Shown piece by piece: positions 1-9,400 of a stretch of DNA of 19,290 nt. Position 1 is the stretch's first letter, and each line of letters starts with the position of its first letter. The notes under the pieces are model-generated. The model was not told the origin of the DNA. It did no database searches and saw only the letters and a list, made by a program, of their open reading frames with translations. Made by a program: the position numbers and the translations under genes. The stretch is from Christensenella sp. UBA1782 (GTDB lineage Bacteria; Bacillota; Clostridia; Christensenellales; DTU072). The stretch is from assembly GCA_002315475.1 (NCBI GenBank), contig DCGI01000041.1, positions 33,593 through 52,882 on the forward strand, given 5' to 3'.

Positions 1-3000
1 CTTCGAAAGCATGTTTGCAAATCTTTTTCAAACTTCTCGGCAACGTTACTTTCCGTAAATTTATCATACCGGCAAAGCAATATTCGCCCAAAACTTCTAT
101 GGTGCAGTTATTTGCAAAGGTTATTTCTTCGATAATCTCATTATTGATATAAAGAGTATCCGATAAATCACCGTTGCATTGTAAATATCCGAAAGTCACG
201 TCGTTATCGTCTTCTTCGTTTTCGGCACCGTTAAAATAGTATATTTCATGGTGTTCCATCTCCATAAAGGTTGCATAAACACGACCTTTCTTAAACCCTT
301 CCGTTCTGTCGGGTTGTACGAAGGTGTCCCCTACTTTCTCAAAGACGCCTACGGGTATAGTTCTGTCCAATACGTATTCACCGGTATTCAAAATTTTCAC
401 GACGGCGTAGGATTCCCCTTCGGTAAACGCTCCCGTAGCCACTTCGTAAGTCCCTCCCGTTTCGGTCAAAACGTATCTGTAAATATTTCTGTCGACCAAA
501 CGGAAACGGGCATACGTCAAATCTTTCGAGTAGTTCTTTTCGCTTTCCGTTACGGCATTTTGCGAAACGTTATAATAAGATTGTTCCCCGGCGTTATAAG
601 CGTATACGTCGTAGGTTACCGTTTCGCCGATGGTGTAATCCACTCCTGCCGTCAACTCTAATTTTTCATAGAACACCCCGCTTGTGTTATATTTCGTTGC
701 CGTTTGCCGATAAGAACTACCGTCAAAAACATACAAAATATCATTATAAGAAGAATCAATATATTTGTAATACAAATCGGACTCTATAGCGATACTCTTA
801 CCGAAACTACCCAACGAATAGTAGCCGTTGGCGTAATAGTTTCTTTTGATGTACTTAACGTAGCCTAAAGAACCGGTGATTGAATAAATCTGCTTCTTGC
901 TTTGTTCGGTAATAATGATTACCTTTTTATCGTAAGTATCGAGATACCCTTCGATAGTATACATGCCGTCTTGTTCATCGGATAATTCTTTCAAAAGATA
1001 AGATTGCGGATTGCTCCCGATATTGTAATCGACGCATTTCGCATATATTGTCATATCGTCCGTTAAAATCAGAGGATACGTTACGGCGTTATTAAACTCT
1101 TTATCCAAGAACCACCCTACAAATTCGTATTGGCTGATAGCGGAAACGTTTACTTCCACCTCTTTGGGACTGTATAAAGCGTGAATGGTATCGTTTACAA
1201 TGGGTTTACCTTCGGTCGTAGAAATATTGTAAGACAAAGTAAACGTTTCGATAACGGTCATCAGTCTTTCGCCCGAAGACACTACCGTTTGAGCCTGAAT
1301 AGACCATTGATCGTTCAAGCGATAGGTATCGAGAATGTTACTGTTCTCTACGTAAATCCTTACGCAACCGCTGTTAGCCAAAGAAGTTTCGTACTCCAAT
1401 TCGGCGGGAATGGTTTCCCCTTCTTTAATATCCGTTTGAATGGTTATGGTAAAGCCGTTATATTCTTCGGTTCCTTCTCTCCACGATGCACCCTTGATTC
1501 CGTCAAAAGCACCCTCTTTGATGAAACGAATACGATCGGTAATCTTCAAATCATAGAATCCCGTATCATAAAAGGCGTTCTTATTGATGGTCGAAACCTG
1601 TTCGGGCAATACGACGTCCTGTAAAGAAGAAACGTTATATTTAATTAAGGTGTTCCCGATGACAATATAGTCAACGTCACGAAGTTGTAACGTGTACCAT
1701 TTGGTGTCCGTCATAACGTCGTCACCGACGTAAGAAATGGTGGTCGGGAAGTTTATGTTGGTAAGGTTGATACATCTGTAAAACGCTCGGTTGTTGATCT
1801 TTGCGATTTTACTGCCTTCCTCAAAAACAACGGTTTCTACATAGGTATTGTTTTCGAAAGCCGAATTATATATAAGGATAATGTTTTTAGGAATTACCAC
1901 TTTGGATGCCGAACCGTTGTACTTCAACAGAATATTTCCGATAATATCCATTTTTGTTTCGGCAGACTCGACAAACTTATTCAAACCAACGTTTTCAAAG
2001 GCGTCTTCACCGATATCGGTAATAGCCGTTTCTACCAATTCTAAGGTATCCATAGAAATACAATCGTAAAAACTACCCTTTCCGATTTCGGTTATGGAAG
2101 CTTTCGGATCGGAGAAAGAACGAAGGTCAATACATTCCGCAAAGGCGTAATCCCCTATTTTCTTCAACGAACTGTTTCCGGTAAATGCCACCTCTTCCAA
2201 AGCCTGACATCCGTAAAAGGCACGACTGCCGATTTCTTTTAAGTTGCTGCCGTTGGGGAAAGAAACGCGTAACAAACCGCATTTTTCAAAGGCTCCTTCC
2301 AAAATAGACGAGACCGAAGATGAAAATGCCACCGTATGTAAAGAGGTACATCCGTAGAAAGCATATTTCCCGATTTCCGACAAATTCTTTGCTAAGGAAA
2401 AATCAAAATCGTTGAGGTTATAACAATTATAGAAAGCTTCGTTACTAACGTATGACAAAGCGGCATTGTTGGCAGAAAGGACGACTTTGGATAAAGCACA
2501 ATCTTTGAAAGCCGCCGTATAAATGGTTTTTACCGATGCGGGTATATAAACGCAATCTAACGAAACGTTGCCTTCAAAGGCACTTTCCGCAATGGTAACC
2601 GTCCCCGTCGGAATGTGTAAGATCTCCGAACTTCCGGTATACTTATAGAAAATACCGTTTATCGATATGCAGTCGGTATCTTGCGAACGTAGCCAAGGAG
2701 TCCCTTCGAAAGAGTCTGCGGCAATCAAAGCCAATTCGCTCTTTGCGGCAAAAGTAACCTCTTTCAAAGCGTTACAACCCTTAAACGCACCCTCCCCGAC
2801 GGAAGTAATACTCTTTCCGATTTCGAAGGATTTTAAGTTGACGCAATCTCGGAACATATTGGAAACAATTTCTCGGACGCCTTCCGGTAAAAATACGGTT
2901 TCGATGGCGATATTATCTCGGAAAACGCCCTCCGAAAACGAAGTAACGGCATCGGGAACGTGGACTTCTTTGGAAGAACCTTTATACCCTATCAATATTT

Positions 3001-6000
3001 TATCGTACACGACAAAATCTCCGGGATAAGACTTGTACCAAGAGGAATCGGCAAAAGCATTTTCACTGATTCTCGTAATGGTGGAAGAGAGCAAAACGTA
3101 GTTTACCGATTTTCCGAAAACGTTACTGTTAATTCCGCTTACTTTCAAATTTTTATATTCGGTAGGCAAAACAACGTAAGAATCACTTCCGTTGTAACCG
3201 GAAACGGAATAATACCCGTCTTCGTTTAATTCGTATTCCAAGCCTTCCGAAACATAGTCGGTTTTGCTTAACTTTGCATATATTTTGGTGTCTTTTTCGA
3301 TATGAATGGGAAATACGACTTGATTGGAGAACGTGTTGTTGTCATAATACCACCCTAAAAACAGAGGATACAAGACCAAACCGGTAATCGTAAACGGTTC
3401 GATAAAACATACGCCCTTTTCTTGATTGGTTTCCAAAGATTTATCCATCCATATATAATCCAACGTATACGAAACGGAGTCGGAGAATACCTGATAAACC
3501 TTTTCATTATAATACGTACCCGCTTTATAAAAAGCATAATACCCTACGGAAACGTCTTTTTTCGGAGAAGCGAACTCCACGCTGAACAGATAGGTACAAC
3601 CGTAGAAGGCGTTATCGGCGATATACTTCGTCGATTTCGGGAATTTTATTTCCTGCAAACCGATACAATTTTGGAACGCATAGCTATCGACGTACGCTAC
3701 GACCGAAGGCGTCTGGAAGGACACCGAGGTAATGAAACCTTTATCCTTGAAGGCATCGGAAGCAATATACGTTACGTTTTTCGGTATGGTAACCGACGAA
3801 TTCAAACCGTTATATTTCAATAAAACGCCACCCAAGATAACAAAGCCGTTCGTACCTTCGTTTTCCAAATACGGTGTACCTTCAAAAACAGAATTTCCAA
3901 AAGAAGATAATTGCAAACTGTTTTCAAACGCAACGGTTTCCAAAGAGGAACAATTCCGGAACGCTTCGTTTTCGATTTTTTGTAAAGCCACGCCCGAAAT
4001 TACCGATAACGTTACTTTCTTCAAGTTTTCACACCCGTAAAAAGCACCTTCTTCAATGGTTTCTACGGTGACGGGGACTTTGAAAGAAGTAATGGCATTG
4101 TTGCCGGCAAAGGCATACGCACCGATGGAAGTAATAGGAATACCGTTAAAATTATAGGAGGGTTCCAAATCGCCGCCTTTTCCGTTGTAACCCGTAATGG
4201 AAATCACGTTATCGTCGGTATTGTACGAAAAGACGTAGCCGTCAACCGAATATTTCGGGAACAAATTATCACCGATCTGCGACCAATTTCCTTTCGTGTA
4301 ATATACGACTTTATCGGTATAAATGTCGTCGAAAGCGGTATTGGTGTTCAATACGAACAGAAAATCGGGAACGTATTTACCCGCAAAGACTTGCTCGAAA
4401 GAATCCAAATCGGGAGCAAAAGTATTGCTATCGATACGAAGGGCACGCAAAGTCGGACACACAACGCTGTACGTTTCTAATTCCGTATCCGACGTAATCG
4501 TCAAACAAGAAATATTCGCTTGATAAAACGCTCCTCTTTTTATGAGCCGGCAGGCATCGTGAACGACCACTTCGGGATATTGATTATCTTGATACTTTGC
4601 GGGATATAAATATAAGGTATGGTAAGATACGTCATACAAAGCACCGTTGTATACGGTAAAATACGAGCTGTTTTCCGCCGTAATCACGCGTAAAGACGAG
4701 CATCCGTAGAAAGTACTGTCGCCGATGGAATTGACCGATGCGGGCAGATGCAATTCTTCCATACGTCTCAAACCGAAGAAAGCTTGGTCGCCCAAAGCCG
4801 TTATCTTCGTACCGGCAAAGGTAACCGAAGCAAGGGCGTTATCGCCGCTCATGGAAAAGGCACCTTCTTCTATGGTATTGACGGATTCCGGAATAATTAT
4901 CGCAGTCAGTGCGGTACATTCCGAAAAAGCAAAGTCGTCGATTTGCAACAAACCGTACGGAAGGTCGACGTTCGTCAGATTTTTACTTCCGTAAAACGCA
5001 TAAGAACTGATTTCTTCGGTGGTATCCAAAATGGAATACGAAGTACGCTCCGACAAAGACGGATAAACGTACAGAACCCCTTTATCTTCATTGTAGAGTA
5101 CCCCGTCTTCGGTGGAAAAGTATACGTGGGTATTACTCACGACGAAACGAGAAACGTCTTTCCCTTTGAAAACGCCGTCATCCATACCGGTAACCGTACA
5201 AACGATAGAATCGATGGTTGCCGTTTCGGGAATGACGACGATGGTTTCTTCACTCGAATAACCGCTGATAACGCAGGTCTTTGCATCTTCGTTGGTTATT
5301 TTATAGGACAAACCTTCCGAACCTTTGTCAAAGGAAACATAATCGGCGTAAAACGTCGTTTCGGTGATGATATCCTGTTCATACGGGAACGTAACGTAAA
5401 CTTTCTTCCCTTCTCGAATGACGTACCAACCGATAAACTGATAATCGTTCGCAGGGCTGACTCCCGAACAATACGCATTTTCGGGTTCGGTGATGACTTT
5501 ATCGTCGGGATAGTACAAAAACGTTTCCGTCGTTTTACCGTCGGCATAGCGATTCTTTTTGGGATTGTACTTTTGATAAATAAAAGTAACGTTGTATTTA
5601 TCTTTTTCGTAAACGGCCAAAAAAGTACTTCTGTCTTGACTTTGCCATCCGACGAAGGTATAACCGTCTATGGAAGGTTCCGACGGATAATAGGAAGCAC
5701 CGTTTTCCTCTCTGGGTACGTTTACGGTGGCGATGACTTCGTAGTCCCCTTTGGACTTGTCTTTCTTGGCGTAAACCGTTGTCGTCGCATTGCCGAAACG
5801 ATAGGCAACCAAATACTTCACCGTATACGTCAACGACTCAAACACGACGGTATACTCCTTATCTTCGGTAATATTGTCGAACGTATCGAATTCCCCTTCT
5901 TTGTTCTTCCAACCGACAAACTCATACCCCACGCGATTATCCAAAGCGGGAGGAACGGCTCGGCCGCCGTCTTTTACATATTGCACGTCGCAAAGCGGTT

Positions 6001-6478
6001 GTGCGTTTTCATCGTAAAAAGCTACTTTATGATAGGCTCCGCTGTCGTCATATAATTCCAAAGTAAAGCTCAAGGTGTATTTCCCGTACAGGAGCCGAAT
6101 CACATGGGTACCTTGCTTTGACAATTTGTCTTTATCTTCCGCTTTAACCATATCGAGAGACGCCGAAAGAGACACGGTATAATCGTAGGTATCCGCTTTG
6201 GTTCCGTCCGACTTTGCCTGTTCGTCCTGTTCTTCTTTCATGGCAAGACCTGTTGCGGAATCGGCTTTGTACGTCACCAATATTTTCACTTTGGTAATAT
6301 CGAATTCGCTGATTTTCATGCCCGAAGCGACAGAATCGGCATTAACGGACACCTTTTCAATATCCGAATACACGATATCGTTTTGATTGTCGTCTTTCCT
6401 CGTCGTGCAACCGAAAACGGCAAGCACAACCCAACAAAGAACCAGCAAAACAAGAACAATTTTTTTCATCTTTTTCAT
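1..6478 (-). CDS. Giant BspA-like leucine-rich repeat lipoprotein, C-terminus beyond window edge
   Basis: The frame is open from ATG 6478 to the left edge, giving at least 2159 residues. The start is preceded by a GGTG Shine-Dalgarno five bases upstream. Residues 1-24 form a lipoprotein signal peptide (basic MKKMKK, hydrophobic core, VFGC with Cys24), although Phe at -2 is unusual in a lipobox. A bacterial Ig-like domain follows (about 35-125), then three InlB/Listeria-Bacteroides type modules with GY-F-GW motifs (about 130-400). BspA/LRR_5 repeats with recurring AF-GC-L-V-IP patterns run from about 420 to 1720 and are broken near 1000-1100 by another InlB-like module (FLGWYYD). A further InlB-like module lies near 1780-1815, then a Tyr-rich non-LRR stretch (about 1815-2105), then LRR again. 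It is a paralogue of the lipoprotein encoded just upstream. A role in surface adhesion or ligand binding is inferred from the family only; no ligand can be predicted. Confidence 0.9.
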   Translation of the reverse strand, partial: MKKMKKIVLVLLVLCWVVLAVFGCTTRKDDNQNDIVYSDIEKVSVNADSVASGMKISEFDITKVKILVTYKADSATGLAMKEEQDEQAKSDGTKADTYDYTVSLSASLDMVKAEDKDKLSKQGTHVIRLLYGKYTLSFTLELYDDSGAYHKVAFYDENAQPLCDVQYVKDGGRAVPPALDNRVGYEFVGWKNKEGEFDTFDNITEDKEYTVVFESLTYTVKYLVAYRFGNATTTVYAKKDKSKGDYEVIATVNVPREENGASYYPSEPSIDGYTFVGWQSQDRSTFLAVYEKDKYNVTFIYQKYNPKKNRYADGKTTETFLYYPDDKVITEPENAYCSGVSPANDYQFIGWYVIREGKKVYVTFPYEQDIITETTFYADYVSFDKGSEGLSYKITNEDAKTCVISGYSSEETIVVIPETATIDSIVCTVTGMDDGVFKGKDVSRFVVSNTHVYFSTEDGVLYNEDKGVLYVYPSLSERTSYSILDTTEEISSYAFYGSKNLTNVDLPYGLLQIDDFAFSECTALTAIIIPESVNTIEEGAFSMSGDNALASVTFAGTKITALGDQAFFGLRRMEELHLPASVNSIGDSTFYGCSSLRVITAENSSYFTVYNGALYDVSYHTLYLYPAKYQDNQYPEVVVHDACRLIKRGAFYQANISCLTITSDTELETYSVVCPTLRALRIDSNTFAPDLDSFEQVFAGKYVPDFLFVLNTNTAFDDIYTDKVVYYTKGNWSQIGDNLFPKYSVDGYVFSYNTDDNVISITGYNGKGGDLEPSYNFNGIPITSIGAYAFAGNNAITSFKVPVTVETIEEGAFYGCENLKKVTLSVISGVALQKIENEAFRNCSSLETVAFENSLQLSSFGNSVFEGTPYLENEGTNGFVILGGVLLKYNGLNSSVTIPKNVTYIASDAFKDKGFITSVSFQTPSVVAYVDSYAFQNCIGLQEIKFPKSTKYIADNAFYGCTYLFSVEFASPKKDVSVGYYAFYKAGTYYNEKVYQVFSDSVSYTLDYIWMDKSLETNQEKGVCFIEPFTITGLVLYPLFLGWYYDNNTFSNQVVFPIHIEKDTKIYAKLSKTDYVSEGLEYELNEDGYYSVSGYNGSDSYVVLPTEYKNLKVSGINSNVFGKSVNYVLLSSTITRISENAFADSSWYKSYPGDFVVYDKILIGYKGSSKEVHVPDAVTSFSEGVFRDNIAIETVFLPEGVREIVSNMFRDCVNLKSFEIGKSITSVGEGAFKGCNALKEVTFAAKSELALIAADSFEGTPWLRSQDTDCISINGIFYKYTGSSEILHIPTGTVTIAESAFEGNVSLDCVYIPASVKTIYTAAFKDCALSKVVLSANNAALSYVSNEAFYNCYNLNDFDFSLAKNLSEIGKYAFYGCTSLHTVAFSSSVSSILEGAFEKCGLLRVSFPNGSNLKEIGSRAFYGCQALEEVAFTGNSSLKKIGDYAFAECIDLRSFSDPKASITEIGKGSFYDCISMDTLELVETAITDIGEDAFENVGLNKFVESAETKMDIIGNILLKYNGSASKVVIPKNIILIYNSAFENNTYVETVVFEEGSKIAKINNRAFYRCINLTNINFPTTISYVGDDVMTDTKWYTLQLRDVDYIVIGNTLIKYNVSSLQDVVLPEQVSTINKNAFYDTGFYDLKITDRIRFIKEGAFDGIKGASWREGTEEYNGFTITIQTDIKEGETIPAELEYETSLANSGCVRIYVENSNILDTYRLNDQWSIQAQTVVSSGERLMTVIETFTLSYNISTTEGKPIVNDTIHALYSPKEVEVNVSAISQYEFVGWFLDKEFNNAVTYPLILTDDMTIYAKCVDYNIGSNPQSYLLKELSDEQDGMYTIEGYLDTYDKKVIIITEQSKKQIYSITGSLGYVKYIKRNYYANGYYSLGSFGKSIAIESDLYYKYIDSSYNDILYVFDGSSYRQTATKYNTSGVFYEKLELTAGVDYTIGETVTYDVYAYNAGEQSYYNVSQNAVTESEKNYSKDLTYARFRLVDRNIYRYVLTETGGTYEVATGAFTEGESYAVVKILNTGEYVLDRTIPVGVFEKVGDTFVQPDRTEGFKKGRVYATFMEMEHHEIYYFNGAENEEDDNDVTFGYLQCNGDLSDTLYINNEIIEEITFANNCTIEVLGEYCFAGMINLRKVTLPRSLKKICKHAFE

Positions 6479-6494
6479 AGTATCACCTTTCACC

Positions 6495-9400
6495 TTATCT
6501 CTCTATCAAGCCTTCAAACCCAATTAAATAGTCTTCGGGAATAATAGAACGGCTATCCGCAATTTTTTCGTAATGACTGTTTTCAAACGACAGTGTATCC
6601 ACGCCGTATACTTCATAATTCGTTTCGCCTACCGTTACGAATTCGGGAATCGTAAAGGTAGTTTCTGCCGTAGAGGCATCGGCGACACAACAAAGAACGG
6701 CAACGACGTCATCGGTCGTTTCGGTCGAACCGATATAATACAAGTCCCCGTTCGCAAAATACTTGCCGGCGTTTACGGTAAACTTCGTAACCGAAGTACA
6801 TCCCGCAAAAGCACCCATGCCGATAACTTCGACGCAACTCGGCAAGACGAACTCGCCTACGTTTACGCAATGACGAAAAGCCTCTTTGCCGATTGTCTTT
6901 ACTTTTGAACCGGTCGCAAAAGAAATCTTCGTTAAATCGGTACAGCCGTAGAAAGCATAATCACATACCGTTACGACGTCATAATTTTCACCGTTTACGA
7001 GGATGGAAACGGGAATCGTGAAGTTATTGGCACGTTTATTGGGATATGCCACCAATTCGGCATATTTTTTGTCGTTTTCTTCATAATACCGATAAAGAAT
7101 ACCGGTAACGGAAACGTAACCTTCAACAGACTCGGTTTCTTCCTCCCGTACGATGACTATGGATTCCAATGAGGTACAACCGAGGAAACTACCCGCAGTG
7201 ATTTTTTGAACGGTAGAAGGAATCTCAATGCTTTTCAGCGACGTACAGCCGGCAAAAGCAAACTCCTGAATGGTATCGATACCGTTTCCGTCGATAATGA
7301 CCGTTTTGATTCTGTCGTTTCCGCCAAACGCGTTATTGGCAATAATCGTCGTATCTTCGGGAATATGCACTTCGGAAGCAATCCCGTTATAGGCAAGCAA
7401 TACGGTTCCGAGCATGGACATGACGACGGTACTGTCGGATTCGGTAAACGCATAAGCATCCACCGTCCTCAAATAACTTTCGGTGACATGGAATACGGTA
7501 AGATTAACGCATCCGAAAAAGGCTTTTTCGCCGATTCTTTCCACATAACACGAAGTATCGGAGAAGGAATGTAACGATACACACCCGTAGAAAGCTTTTT
7601 GTTCGATAACCGTCAAATTGCTTTCTCCCAAGAACCGAACCGAAAGCAAATCGTTACATTCTCGGAAACATTCGGCAGGCAGTATTTCCAATCGACTTTC
7701 CTCTTCGAATTGAACGGTAATAACTTGAGACTCGGCAAAAGCTCCCTTGCCGATATATTCCACTTTGGCGGGTATATAATAATGTAAAGATTGTTCGGGT
7801 AAAGACAGAATACCGGCAAAAGCACCCTCGCCGATAGTAACCAATTTCGAACAGTTTCTTATGTCGAAATCGCAAGCCGAAGTACAACCGTAAAACGCAT
7901 ATTCTTCTATCGTCGTCAAATTGTTATTATCGGAAGGGAAGAAGATTTTTTCGATTTTGGTTTCGGCAAAAGCGTATTTTCCGATACTTTCCACACTCTC
8001 GGACAGATAAAGGAACCGAAGCGTTTGATTTTGATAGAAAGCATACGGGTTAACGTAGGTTATTCCGTTCGGAATATGTAATAAATCGTTACTCCCGATA
8101 TAGCGATAATAAATCGAATTGATAACAACGCTGTCGTCGATATGCTCGATAAGCCAAGCACTCCCTTCGAAGGCATCCCTGTCGATATCGCGGAGATTCT
8201 TCGCCACTTCAAACGAGAGGTCGCGTAAGTTTGTACAAGTAGCGAATGCGCCTTTCTCGATAGCAAGTAACCCTTTGCCGAAAGAAACACTCTTGAGTAC
8301 AAGACAAGAACGGAAACAGTCTTGCGGAACGATTTGAATACCGTCGTGGAAATAAACTCTTTCCAAATAGGTATTTCCTTCAAAAGCACCGTCGGCAATA
8401 ACGGTTATTTCCTGCGGAAAACCGTAAGAAACCCTCGCACCCGTATAACGTACGAGAACGTGACCGATACGCACCGATTCTCCCGTTTGATTGGCAAGAA
8501 ACCCGCTTCCTTCAAAAGCGTTTTTCCGAACGTATTGAATCGTTTCGGGTAAAAGAACGTGCAGAACGGCTGCATCGGTGATGGCGTTTGACGCAATACC
8601 GATAACTTTGCCGCCGTTAAAAGAATTCGGAACGCTGACGACGGTATCCGAACCCTTATAGCGTGTAACTTCGTATCCGCCGTCGACCGCTCTAAAATCG
8701 AACCCGTTTGTACGAACGTCGTCTTGTTCGATACGCAAAGAATAATAATGCGTGTTTTCCGTCAAAACGACGGGGAAAGAAACATAATTTTCGCAACCTT
8801 CTTCGGTGTACCAACCGCCAAACCACCCGTCACCGTTTTGGTTCGGAGCCTTCACGATATAATACCCTTCTTTTTCTTCCGAATCAAAGTAATAGGTGTA
8901 AGTACCGTCGGTTTTCTTAAACACGTGCGGAACCGATTGATATATGTCGCCGGCATAGGTAGTTTCCTTCGGCAAAACGACGGCAAACAAACACTTGCAT
9001 CCGTCAAACGCATTCTCCCCTATCGAAAGCAATCCGTCGGGGAAAACGACGTCGGTCAAAACCGAGCAATTTTCAAAGGCGTACGATTGAATCTTTGTCA
9101 ACAGAGAATTATTTGAAAATACAATTTGAGAAAGTGACGTGGCATCCTTAAAAGCATAATCGGCAATAATGTAAACGCCGTCGGGTACGTTGAAGATTTC
9201 ATCGTTTCCGTCGTACGTTATCAAAACGCCGGCAAGAATCAGCAATTCGCTCTTTGCTATTTCGGTATTTAAGAACGGTAACATACCGAATTCCGAAATT
9301 CTCGTTGCCGTTTCGGTATTGACCGTCCGTAACGAAGTACTGTCGGCAAAAGCATAATCGCCGATTGTCTTCAGGTTTTTCCCGTTGAGGGTAACCGTCG

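Noticed and set aside
4748..6055. A 435-codon plus-strand open frame opposite the second lipoprotein gene
   Set aside because: It lies wholly antisense to a clear lipoprotein coding frame, has no ribosome binding site or recognisable domain, and its composition mirrors the opposite codons. Many similar long antisense frames occur across both giant genes, as expected when TTA, CTA and TCA are rare in the coding register.
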